Source: Lachnospiraceae bacterium | Lineage (GTDB): Bacteria; Bacillota; Clostridia; Lachnospirales; Lachnospiraceae | Direction: 5' to 3' | DNA: 12,337 bases | NCBI GenBank assembly: GCA_900769175.1 | Contig: CAAGFP010000074.1 | Coordinates: forward strand, 1 to 12,337 | Part shown: piece after piece, positions 1 to 5,823 of the stretch | How positions within the stretch are numbered: the stretch's first letter is position 1 | How the letters are laid out: each line of letters starts with the position of its first letter | The notes under the pieces: model-generated | Seen by the model: the letters and a program-made list of their open reading frames with translations, nothing else | Database searches by the model: none | Told to the model about the DNA's origin: nothing | Program-made: the position numbers and the translations under genes

Positions 1-36
1 ATCAAGTTGTCCGGGGTTCGAGTCCCCGATGGCTCA
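1..36 (+). tRNA. 3' part of a tRNA, probably tRNA-Lys (cut by left edge)
   Basis: The first 36 bases fold as the 3' half of a tRNA. TCAAG (2-6) fits the 3' side of an anticodon stem. A 5-base variable loop (7-11) follows, then a perfect T arm (CGGGG 12-16, loop TTCGAGT 17-23, CCCCG 24-28), the acceptor strand ATGGCTC (29-35) and discriminator A36. No CCA is encoded. The anticodon is outside the window. The implied 5' acceptor strand GAGCCAT and the base after the anticodon loop resemble clostridial tRNA-Lys, so the Lys call is an inference from similarity. A terminator follows immediately. Confidence 0.85.
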
Positions 37-40
37 CGAT

Positions 41-69
41 AAGAATCTCGCTAGCGAGGTTCTTTTTTT
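41..69 (+). terminator. Rho-independent terminator of the tRNA
   Basis: AAGAATCTCG (41-50) pairs with CGAGGTTCTT (55-64) over ten base pairs, including one G-T wobble, around a CTAG loop. A T run (63-69) follows directly. It lies four bases after the tRNA end and is the natural terminator of the tRNA transcript. Confidence 0.9.
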
Positions 70-148
70 ATGCGGTTGGAAATTCCAACCATATAAAACG
101 CTCCGCTAAGGATGCGCACTCGCGCGAATGGAAAATATACATCTGAAT

Positions 149-177
149 TTGATTTTGGGTTAAGAAAATGATATAAA
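149..177 (+). promoter_or_regulatory. Candidate sigma-A promoter for the glutamine synthetase operon
   Basis: TTGATT (149-154) and TATAAA (172-177) are separated by exactly 17 bases and match the -35 and -10 consensus at four and five of six positions. Transcription would start near 184 and give a leader of about 240 bases that contains the hairpins at 238-264 and 288-315. The region is A/T-rich, so chance matches are possible. A second, weaker -10 (TATGAT, 392-397) has no good -35. Confidence 0.4.
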
Positions 178-237
178 TATCGTATCTTAGATTGAAAAAA
201 AAGAGAACTTGTGGTAACATTTCGTAGTTAAAAAAAT

Positions 238-264
238 AAGCACAAACTCTGAGAGTTTGTGCTT
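238..264 (-). terminator. Perfect hairpin with a T tract on the minus strand
   Basis: Bases 238-250 and 252-264 are perfectly complementary over 13 base pairs around a single central base, so the real loop is three to five bases. Read on the minus strand it is followed by TTATTTTTTT (plus 231-240), the form of an intrinsic terminator. On the plus strand no T run follows. No minus-strand gene ends here, so it may close a short antisense or small RNA, or act as a structural element in the plus-strand leader. Confidence 0.6.
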
Positions 265-287
265 TGGATAAAGGGAAAAACATCGGA

Positions 288-315
288 AAGATAATGAAAT
301 CTTACCTGTAAGATT
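288..315 (+). promoter_or_regulatory. Two overlapping six-base-loop hairpins; possible ANTAR binding site
   Basis: AAGAT (288-292) pairs with ATCTT (299-303) around loop AATGAA (293-298), which has A at position 1 and G at position 4. That is the loop signature known for RNA hairpins bound by ANTAR antiterminators. The same ATCTT can instead pair with AAGAT (310-314) as part of a 6-bp stem (298-303/310-315) around loop ACCTGT, so the two hairpins exclude each other. The operon downstream encodes an ANTAR protein. Against the idea, only one plus-strand loop fits fully, while classical sites have two such hairpins, and I see no plus-strand terminator after it. Confidence 0.35.
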
Positions 316-357
316 ATGCTACCCAAAAAAGAATGAAATTTCAAATACAAAAAAACG

Positions 358-388
358 AAATATATTATGAAAAAAAGTTTTATATCAA
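358..388 (-). promoter_or_regulatory. Weak candidate minus-strand promoter
   Basis: On the minus strand TTGATA (plus 383-388) and TATATT (plus 359-364) are 18 bases apart, each matching the sigma-A consensus at five of six positions. A transcript starting near 351 would run to the intrinsic terminator at 238-264, giving an RNA of about 120 bases antisense to the leader. The stretch is very A/T-rich, so this is only suggestive. Confidence 0.2.
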
Positions 389-392
389 AAAT

Positions 393-409
393 ATGATACA
401 ACTTATCAT
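393..409. promoter_or_regulatory. Palindrome just upstream of the glutamine synthetase start
   Basis: ATGATA (393-398) and TATCAT (404-409) form a perfect 6-bp inverted repeat around CAACT. It ends seven bases before the GGAGG ribosome binding site. It could be a protein operator or a small mRNA hairpin near the start. It overlaps the weak -10 candidate TATGAT (392-397). No known operator consensus is matched with confidence. Confidence 0.3.
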
Positions 410-424
410 GAGAATGGAGGAATT

Positions 425-1627
425 ATGATTTATACCAAGAGAGAAGTTATGGAATATGTGGAAAATGAAGACGTGAAATTCATTCGTCTTGCATTTTGTG
501 ACATTAACGGTGTACAGAAGAACATTTCGATTATGCCGACAGAACTGGAGCGGGCTTTTGAAAACGGTATTTCCATTGATGCATCTGCGGTAGAAGGCTT
601 TAAAGACTATGCAAATTCAGATTTATTCCTTTTTCCGGATCCGTCAACTCTTACCATTCTTCCATGGAGACCGACGCACGGAAAGGTTGTCCGGTTATTC
701 TGTAATATCAAGCAGCTTGACCGTTCCCCTTTTGTTGCCGATTGCAGATATATTCTTCAGCAGGCGGTTGCTTATGCACTCGAACATAAAATACAGTGCA
801 ATTTTGGCTCTGAATTCGAATTTTATCTGTTCTTAAATGATGAAAACGGACAGCGCACCAATATTCCTCATGACGAGGCGGGATTTATGGATATTGCGCC
901 GCTTGACAAAGGAGAAAATGTCCGAAGAGAAATCTGTCTTACACTTGAGCAGATGGACATTCAGCCGGAAAGCTCTCACCATGAGCAGGGACCCGGACAG
1001 CATGAGGTTGATTTCAAATATTCGGATGCATTAACGGCAGCGGATAATGCAATCCATTTTGCTTCGGTAGTCCGTACCGTGGCTGCGAGAAACGGATTGA
1101 CTGCCGATTTTTCACCCAAGCCTCTTGAAGGAAAGAGCGGAAACGGCCTTCATATTAATATGTCTGCCGTATCTTTAACCGGGGCTGACGTGAAAGAAAG
1201 TTATATGGCGGGTATCATGGCGCATATCAAAGAAATCACTGCATTTTTGAATCCGACAGAGGAATCCTACCACCGTCTCGGCGAAAAAAATGCTCCCTCC
1301 TATATTACATGGTCTTCACAGAACAGAGGACAACTCCTCCGCGTTCCGGAATCCATTGACCATTATTCGAAAATTGAACTTCGTTCTGCCGATTGCGGAA
1401 TCAATCCCTATCTGGCATATGCAGCATTAATCTATGCAGGCATCGACGGAATTGAGAATCAATTAACACTTCCACCGGCACTGGATCAGAATATTTCGGA
1501 ACTTGATCCGGCGACGCTTAGCCAGTATGAACTGCTGCCGCAGAGCTTGAATGAAGCAAAAATTATTATGAAAAACAGCGATTTTATAAAGAAATTTTTC
1601 CCGCAGGAATTGATAGAAAAGTTCTAA
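425..1627 (+). CDS. Glutamine synthetase family protein, short divergent form
   Basis: This 400-residue protein is a type I glutamine synthetase homologue, an ATP-dependent ligase that joins glutamate to ammonia or another amine. The N-terminal beta-grasp part includes SAVEGF (54-59). The catalytic barrel shows GSEFEF (E130, E132), HHEQGPGQHE (E187, E194), GNGLH (H243), NR (300-301), R306 and IELR (E318, R320), so the metal, glutamate and phosphate residues are kept. Two points are odd. The loop that is normally YEAP or FEAP, carrying the catalytic glutamate over the ammonium site, reads KNAP here (288-291). The protein also stops after IEKF and lacks the usual C-terminal helical tail of some 30-40 residues. 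It has no adenylylation region. GGAGG (416-420) lies five bases before the ATG. The ANTAR gene follows after 22 bases. It may be true glutamine synthetase or a gamma-glutamyl-amine ligase; the sequence alone does not decide. Confidence 0.9.
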   Translation: MIYTKREVMEYVENEDVKFIRLAFCDINGVQKNISIMPTELERAFENGISIDASAVEGFKDYANSDLFLFPDPSTLTILPWRPTHGKVVRLFCNIKQLDRSPFVADCRYILQQAVAYALEHKIQCNFGSEFEFYLFLNDENGQRTNIPHDEAGFMDIAPLDKGENVRREICLTLEQMDIQPESSHHEQGPGQHEVDFKYSDALTAADNAIHFASVVRTVAARNGLTADFSPKPLEGKSGNGLHINMSAVSLTGADVKESYMAGIMAHIKEITAFLNPTEESYHRLGEKNAPSYITWSSQNRGQLLRVPESIDHYSKIELRSADCGINPYLAYAALIYAGIDGIENQLTLPPALDQNISELDPATLSQYELLPQSLNEAKIIMKNSDFIKKFFPQELIEKF

Positions 1628-1649
1628 CTCACACACAGGAGGAGATACA

Positions 1650-2234
1650 ATGTCTTCACATCACCAGGCACTGCAAAGTGTTTTATTAGTGTCCAGTGCA
1701 CAAAAGGGAACAGAATTTCTAAAAGATTTGCTGGATGAATATGATAATGTTGAAATAACGGTTTCGCTAAACGGAAGTGATACGAGACGTCGGGTAATGG
1801 AGAATACGTTTGATGTTATTCTAATCAATACGCCGCTTACCGATGAATTCGGAGTGGACTTGGCGGAACACCTTGCCGAAACTACGGTTTCCGGAATTGT
1901 AATTTTAGTCCGAAATGAAAACTATGAAGAAGTCAGTTTCCGTGTGCTGGAAAACGGAATCATGCCTGTTGCAAAACCCTTGCACAGGGAGGTATTTTAT
2001 CAGTCTTTGAATCTTGCGGTTGCGACAAGAGAGCGGCTTAGAATTCTTGAAAAAGAGAACAGCCGGTTGAAAAAGAAACTGGATGAAACCAGACTGGTTG
2101 ATAAGGCCAAATATACGCTTATGGAACATATGAATATGTCGGAAGCGGAAGCACACAGATATATCGAAAAACAGTCCATGGATTTACGTTTGTCGAAATT
2201 GTCTGTGGCGGAGAATATTTTGCGAATTTATTAG
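1650..2234 (+). CDS. ANTAR-domain response regulator with degenerate receiver
   Basis: The 194-residue protein has a receiver-like domain (about 9-125), a heptad-rich helix likely to form a coiled coil (about 122-147) and a C-terminal ANTAR domain (about 135-194). The ANTAR part carries the typical VDKAKYTLME start, the MSEAEAHRYI centre and the final AENILRIY. ANTAR proteins bind paired hairpins in nascent mRNA and prevent terminator formation. The receiver lacks the residues for phosphorylation: the acidic pair is S15-S16 and the acceptor aspartate is N60 (ILINTP), although K109 (AKP) remains. Activity is therefore probably controlled by partner binding, not by a histidine kinase; this is inference. 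A GGAGG motif stands upstream of the ATG. The gene follows the glutamine synthetase gene by 22 bases, an arrangement known in Clostridium, where such a gene (nitR of C. saccharobutylicum) controls glnA by antitermination. Confidence 0.93.
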   Translation: MSSHHQALQSVLLVSSAQKGTEFLKDLLDEYDNVEITVSLNGSDTRRRVMENTFDVILINTPLTDEFGVDLAEHLAETTVSGIVILVRNENYEEVSFRVLENGIMPVAKPLHREVFYQSLNLAVATRERLRILEKENSRLKKKLDETRLVDKAKYTLMEHMNMSEAEAHRYIEKQSMDLRLSKLSVAENILRIY

Positions 2235-2281
2235 GTTCAGAAACAAATACATAGTAAGAATTATTTAAAGAGAAGTGAATC

Positions 2282-3658
2282 ATGACGAAAAACAGTAATA
2301 TCGAAGAGAATAAAATGGGCGTAATGCCGGTAAACAAACTTTTGCTTGGAATGTCGATTCCGATGATGATTTCCATGCTTGTACAGGCAATGTACAATAT
2401 TGTGGACAGTATTTTCGTGTCCAATTTAAGCCAGGATGCGTTGACTGCGCTGACACTTGCTTTCCCGATTCAGATTTTAATCATTGCGGTTGGTTCCGGA
2501 ACTGGGGTTGGTGTGAATGCCGTTCTTTCCAAGGCACTTGGAGAAAAGAATATAAAAAAGGCAAATAATGCTGCGGCAAACGGAATTTTCCTTGCAATCT
2601 GCAGTACCTTGGTATTCGTTCTCATCGGATTGTTTGTGGTGAAGCCCTTTTTTGCAGCGCAGAATACGGAGAACCAGATCATTAAGGATTACGGTGTGCA
2701 GTATTTATCCATTTGTTGTATCTGTTCGGTTGGGATTTTCTTCCAAATGATTTTTGAACGCCTCCTACAGTCTACCGGACGGACCATTTTCACCATGATT
2801 ACGCAGGGGGTCGGAGCCATCGTTAATATTATTCTGGACCCTATTCTTATCTTCGGTTTATTCGGTATGCCGCGCCTGGAGGTGGCAGGGGCAGCAGTTG
2901 CAACCGTTTGCGGACAGATACTTGCTGCGATTCTGGCAATTTTATTTAACTGTTTTAAAAATCCGGAAATAAAGATAACGTTTAAAGGATTTCGCCCGGA
3001 TATTAAAATGATTGGAACGATTTATTCGGTAGGAATTCCTTCCATTATTATGCAGTCCATCGGTTCGATTATGAACTTCCTTATGAATCAGATTCTCCTC
3101 GGATTCTCTGATACGGCATCGGCAGTTTTTGGAGCATATTTCAAACTCCAAAGCTTCTTCTTTATGCCGGTATTCGGACTGAATAACGGGCTGGTTCCGA
3201 TTGTTGCATACAATTTCGGAGCCGGAAAACGAAGCCGTATGATTAAGGCAGTCAAGCTAAGCGTGCTTTATGCTGAGATTCTGTTTTTGACCGGAGTTTT
3301 TGTGTTTGAGTTTTTCCCGAACGTTTTGTTAATGCCGTTTAACCCTTCGCCGGAAATGCTTGAAATCGGAACGAAGGCATTAAGGATTATTGCAATTCAT
3401 TTCCCGATTGCGGCTTATTGTATTATTGTTGGTACACTTTTTCAGGCATTGGGACACGGTATGTGCAGTATGTGGGTTTCCATTACCAGGCAGCTTGTTG
3501 TGTTAATTCCCGCTGCTTACCTTTTGTCAAAACTTGGCAATGTAAATTATGTCTGGTTTGCATTCCCGATTGCAGAAATTGCGTCCTTTACGATTTCAAC
3601 TATCTTTCTGATTTATGTATATCGGAAAACCATTCGAAATATAGCGGACAATGTGTAG
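2282..3658 (+). CDS. MATE family efflux transporter
   Basis: This 458-residue integral membrane protein has about twelve hydrophobic helices in two similar halves, as expected for MATE exporters, which expel drugs or metabolites using a sodium or proton gradient. The N-terminal half carries the hallmark region around MLVQAMYNIVDSIFVS (helix 1) and the loop GTGVGVNAVLSKALGEKN after helix 2. The second half shows the matching NNGLVPIVAYNFGAGK segment. The length is normal for the family and no signal peptide is needed. A purine-rich site (AGAGAAGTG) lies before the ATG. It starts 47 bases after the ANTAR gene, with no terminator between them, so it may be read through from the same transcript. 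The substrate cannot be predicted. The protein is related to the MepA/NorM-like branch common in Clostridia. Confidence 0.93.
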   Translation: MTKNSNIEENKMGVMPVNKLLLGMSIPMMISMLVQAMYNIVDSIFVSNLSQDALTALTLAFPIQILIIAVGSGTGVGVNAVLSKALGEKNIKKANNAAANGIFLAICSTLVFVLIGLFVVKPFFAAQNTENQIIKDYGVQYLSICCICSVGIFFQMIFERLLQSTGRTIFTMITQGVGAIVNIILDPILIFGLFGMPRLEVAGAAVATVCGQILAAILAILFNCFKNPEIKITFKGFRPDIKMIGTIYSVGIPSIIMQSIGSIMNFLMNQILLGFSDTASAVFGAYFKLQSFFFMPVFGLNNGLVPIVAYNFGAGKRSRMIKAVKLSVLYAEILFLTGVFVFEFFPNVLLMPFNPSPEMLEIGTKALRIIAIHFPIAAYCIIVGTLFQALGHGMCSMWVSITRQLVVLIPAAYLLSKLGNVNYVWFAFPIAEIASFTISTIFLIYVYRKTIRNIADNV

Positions 3659-3720
3659 TTGACAGAACTCATATCATACAGGCAGTTTATAAACTTGAGA
3701 GTAACATGAGAGGTAAGAGA

Positions 3721-4371
3721 ATGTTCGAAAATGTGAAAGCAGTCATTTTTGATTTGGACGGAACTTTAATCGATACCGAGAAAATTTACCGGAAAGTCTG
3801 GCCCAGAACTATTCGGGAGATGGGACATGTTATGACAGAAGAACAATACCTTTCCCTGCGTTCCCTAGGACGTCCTTTTTCTCCGAATCAGATGAAAGCG
3901 TGGTACGGAGCGGATTTCGATTATGACGGTGCAAGAAAACGTCGGAAAGTATATTTTGACGAATATATCCGCGAACACGGAATACAGGTAAAGCCCGGTG
4001 CAAAAGAGTTGCTGGAATATCTTCATACAAAGCAGATTACCACGGCAATTGCGACTGCAACGGACTATGAAAGGGCAACAAATTATCTGGAAATGACAAA
4101 TTTGTCCGGTTACTTTGATCGGATAATCAGTGCAACTATGGTAAAAGAGGGGAAGCCGTCCCCTTATGTTTATTTATATGCCTGCGAGGAATTAGGATTC
4201 CTTCCTGAAGAATGTGTGGCGGTTGAGGATGCGCCGAACGGAATTCAATCCGCACATGATGCCGGCCTGGCAGTTATTATGGTGCCGGATCAGACGCCAC
4301 CTACAGAAGAGGATAAAGCGCGTCTGACGCTTTGCGTTGAGCGTTTAGATGAGATTTGTCAGTATTTCTAA
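3721..4371 (+). CDS. HAD superfamily hydrolase, beta-phosphoglucomutase-like
   Basis: The 216-residue protein has all four HAD motifs: DLDGT near the start (nucleophile D11, acid/base D13), threonine of motif II in AIATATD (T112), lysine of motif III in KEGKPSP (K145) and the acidic pair in VEDAPNG (E169-D170). The helical cap between motifs I and II places it in subfamily I with phosphatases and beta-phosphoglucomutases. VEDAPNGI near the end is typical of that group. I chose the ATG at 3721 because AGAGG sits seven bases before it and motif I then falls at residue 11, as usual. An in-frame ATG at 3706 is possible, and the frame stays open further upstream but overlaps the MATE gene. The substrate is unknown; a sugar phosphate is likely. 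It is 62 bases after the MATE gene and followed by a terminator. Confidence 0.9.
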   Translation: MFENVKAVIFDLDGTLIDTEKIYRKVWPRTIREMGHVMTEEQYLSLRSLGRPFSPNQMKAWYGADFDYDGARKRRKVYFDEYIREHGIQVKPGAKELLEYLHTKQITTAIATATDYERATNYLEMTNLSGYFDRIISATMVKEGKPSPYVYLYACEELGFLPEECVAVEDAPNGIQSAHDAGLAVIMVPDQTPPTEEDKARLTLCVERLDEICQYF

Positions 4372-4379
4372 TAGATCAT

Positions 4380-4397
4380 GAATCATTTGTATGATTC
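4380..4397 (+). other. Small hairpin after the HAD gene
   Basis: GAATCAT (4380-4386) and ATGATTC (4391-4397) form a perfect 7-bp hairpin with a TTGT loop eight bases after the stop codon. It is followed by a mixed T-rich stretch, not a clean T run. It may support 3' end formation together with the larger structure downstream. Confidence 0.35.
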
Positions 4398-4424
4398 CAT
4401 TTCATATCGGAATAGAAATAAAAC

Positions 4425-4499
4425 GGGCTGTCATGAAGTACGCCTTCAAAGGTTAAACATTTGTTTAATCTTTGGGGGTTGATTCAAAACAGCCCTTTT
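4425..4499. terminator. Long nested hairpin, likely bidirectional terminator
   Basis: The outer stem GGGCTGT (4425-4431) pairs with ACAGCCC (4489-4495) and is followed by TTTT. On the other strand GGGCTGT...ACAGCCC is followed by GTTTTATTT, so it can also stop the minus-strand tRNA. Inside is a second stem of about 17 pairs (4442-4458 with 4463-4479, core CAAAGGTTAAAC/GTTTAATCTTTG), loop ATTT. Several pairs of the inner stem are G-T on the plus strand, so that stem is better as plus-strand RNA. It lies between the convergent HAD gene and tRNA-Leu. Confidence 0.75.
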
Positions 4500-4503
4500 C
4501 GTA

Positions 4504-4583
4504 TGCGGGTAACAGGACTTGAACCTGCACGGTCTCCCACCAGAACCTAAATCTGACGCGTCTGCCAATTCCGCCATACCCGC
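4504..4583 (-). tRNA. tRNA-Leu (anticodon TAG)
   Basis: Read on the minus strand this is a complete 80-base class II tRNA. The acceptor stem is GCGGGTA (5') with TACCCGC (3'), with discriminator A. The D arm contains GCGGAATTGGCAGACGC. The anticodon loop TTTAGGT gives anticodon TAG, which reads CUA and is leucine. A short extra arm (about 11 bases, GG/CC stem) and the T arm GCAGG TTCAAGT CCTGT follow. No CCA is encoded. It has its own near-consensus promoter and shares the nested terminator at 4425-4499. Confidence 0.96.
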
Positions 4584-4595
4584 AAAACACTCTGT

Positions 4596-4624
4596 ATTTT
4601 ATATAAAATTACTTCATTTGTCAA
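4596..4624 (-). promoter_or_regulatory. Sigma-A promoter of tRNA-Leu
   Basis: On the minus strand a perfect -35 TTGACA (plus 4619-4624) and -10 TAAAAT (plus 4596-4601, five of six) are separated by 17 bases. The start would fall only a few bases before the mature 5' end of the tRNA at 4583. This is a textbook stable-RNA promoter arrangement. Confidence 0.8.
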
Positions 4625-4691
4625 GAATGGACAAATGGGTTTAAAAATGCATTATTCCGAATTTTTTGGAGAACAATTCTTAATAATCCTG

Positions 4692-4720
4692 TTGACGAAC
4701 AGTAAAAAAGGGACTATAGT
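4692..4720 (+). promoter_or_regulatory. Sigma-A promoter of the calcium/sodium exchanger gene
   Basis: TTGACG (4692-4697) and TATAGT (4715-4720) match the consensus at five of six positions each with an ideal 17-base spacer. Transcription would start near 4727, giving a leader of under 30 bases before the ATG at 4755. This supports that start over a longer in-frame ORF beginning at 4635, which would contain the promoter. Confidence 0.75.
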
Positions 4721-4754
4721 TTATTTTAATTTCATTCAAAAGGGGAGGAAAAGA

Positions 4755-5729
4755 ATGGCAATTTTTCTAAGTCTTTTAAAACTGATTGGCGGATTTGTTC
4801 TTCTGATTGTCGGGGCTGATATTTTCGTGGATGGCGCCAGTAAACTTGCTGAAAAATTTAAAATTCCGCAAATTGTAATCGGACTCACAATCGTTGCTTT
4901 TGGAACCAGTGCTCCGGAAGCGGCAATCAGTATTGTTGCGGGCGTGAAGGGAAGTGCTGATTTGGCTGTCAGCAATGTGCTCGGAAGCAACATTATGAAC
5001 ATTTTACTGATATTGGGAATTGCGGCTTGCTTTACGCCGTTAGCTGTACAAAAGAACACTGCCCGAATAGAAATCCCTTTTGTGATTTTTATTACCGCTG
5101 CTTTGATGGGACTCGGTCTTTTGGGTCATAATATCAGCAGAATCGACGGTGCAATTCTATGGGTACTCATGATTCTTTTTCTCGTTTATCTTTTCCGTAC
5201 GGCAAAGAAAGGAAAACAGGAAGCAGAAACGGAAGAAAAAACAGATGATAAACCAACGCCGATCTGGCTTATTTTAATTAAAATCATTCTCGGCGCGGCT
5301 GCCATTGTATTCGGCAGTAATTTAACGGTGGATGGTGCAACCAATCTGGCAACATTAGCCGGAATGGAAGAACGGTTAATCGGACTTACCATTGTGGCTT
5401 TCGGAACTTCTTTACCGGAGCTTGTTACCAGTGTGATGGCTGCCATTAAGAAGAAAGCAGACATTGCAGTCGGTAATATTGTAGGAAGTAACATCTTCAA
5501 TATTTTATTTGTACTTGCAACAACTGCACTTGTAACGAAAGGCGGTGTGGTATATTCCAAAGCATTTATCTTCGATAACATTGCCGCAATCATTGCCGCA
5601 CTGATTCTTTTCCTGGCAGTAATAAAGGGTCAGAAAGTGAAACGACTTGCCGGAATTATTATGCTTGTAGTCTATGTTGCATACTTTGTTTATATTTTAG
5701 TGGATCCGTTTGGATTAACGGTTGCATAG
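4755..5729 (+). CDS. Calcium/sodium antiporter, CaCA family (YrbG type)
   Basis: The 324-residue membrane protein has about ten hydrophobic helices and the two inverted alpha repeats that define cation/calcium exchangers. Alpha-1 runs from about 43 to 90 (GLTIVAFGTSAPE, with E55; later NVLGSNIMN) and alpha-2 from about 210 to 255 (GLTIVAFGTSLPE, with E222; later NIVGSNIFN). The two glutamates and the GSN motifs are the ion ligands in this family. A charged loop (about 149-167, rich in Lys and Glu) separates the halves. It likely exports calcium from the cell in exchange for sodium or protons. GGGGAGGA stands 7-10 bases before the ATG. It is transcribed alone from the promoter at 4692-4720 and closed by the terminator at 5779-5800. 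The length is normal. Confidence 0.95.
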   Translation: MAIFLSLLKLIGGFVLLIVGADIFVDGASKLAEKFKIPQIVIGLTIVAFGTSAPEAAISIVAGVKGSADLAVSNVLGSNIMNILLILGIAACFTPLAVQKNTARIEIPFVIFITAALMGLGLLGHNISRIDGAILWVLMILFLVYLFRTAKKGKQEAETEEKTDDKPTPIWLILIKIILGAAAIVFGSNLTVDGATNLATLAGMEERLIGLTIVAFGTSLPELVTSVMAAIKKKADIAVGNIVGSNIFNILFVLATTALVTKGGVVYSKAFIFDNIAAIIAALILFLAVIKGQKVKRLAGIIMLVVYVAYFVYILVDPFGLTVA

Positions 5730-5778
5730 TATTGTTTTATGCTTGTTTTTATACACTTTTACCTAGGAAATGTAATTA

Positions 5779-5810
5779 GGGCGCCGATTTTTTGGCGCCC
5801 TTCATTCTTG
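5779..5810 (+). terminator. GC-rich intrinsic terminator after the exchanger
   Basis: GGGCGCC (5779-5785) and GGCGCCC (5794-5800) form a perfect 7-bp stem around GATTTTTT. It is followed by TTCATTCTT, which is T-rich but interrupted. It sits 49 bases after the exchanger stop codon and separates that unit from glgP. Confidence 0.8.
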
Positions 5811-5823
5811 CCAAAAAACCTGC

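Larger units (their letters stand above)
70..424. other. Gene-free structured interval between tRNA and glutamine synthetase gene
   Basis: I see no convincing gene in this 355-base stretch. It holds a perfect inverted repeat, GGTTGGAA/TTCCAACC (74-90). Next to it is a GC-rich block (about 98-130) that stands out from A/T-rich surroundings and could be a dispersed repeat. A candidate plus-strand promoter lies at 149-177, a perfect 13-bp hairpin at 238-264, overlapping small hairpins at 288-315, and a palindrome at 393-409 just before the ribosome binding site of the next gene. The only ORF of note, on the minus strand across 68-283, runs through the hairpins and has no ribosome binding site or recognisable protein features. 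I treat it as non-coding. Confidence 0.6.

Noticed and set aside
68..283. Minus-strand 71-residue ORF left of the glutamine synthetase gene
   Set aside because: It runs through a perfect hairpin and a GC-rich repeat-like block, has no ribosome binding site, and its translation shows no domain or family feature.
298..315. The ACCTGT hairpin as a second canonical plus-strand ANTAR site
   Set aside because: Its loop has A at position 1 but T, not G, at position 4, and it overlaps the first hairpin, so the classical two-hairpin arrangement is not met on this strand.
3659..3690. TTGACA at the end of the MATE gene as a promoter for the HAD gene
   Set aside because: No -10 element occurs at 16-18 bases; the nearest TATAAA is 23 bases away.
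3418..3720. Upstream extension of the HAD gene
   Set aside because: The frame is open but overlaps the MATE gene, and the translation is unlike HAD proteins. The ATG at 3721 has a proper ribosome binding site and places motif I correctly.
4635..4754. 40-residue upstream extension of the calcium/sodium exchanger
   Set aside because: The interval contains a near-consensus promoter with its start point, and ATG 4755 has a strong ribosome binding site right before the first membrane helix.
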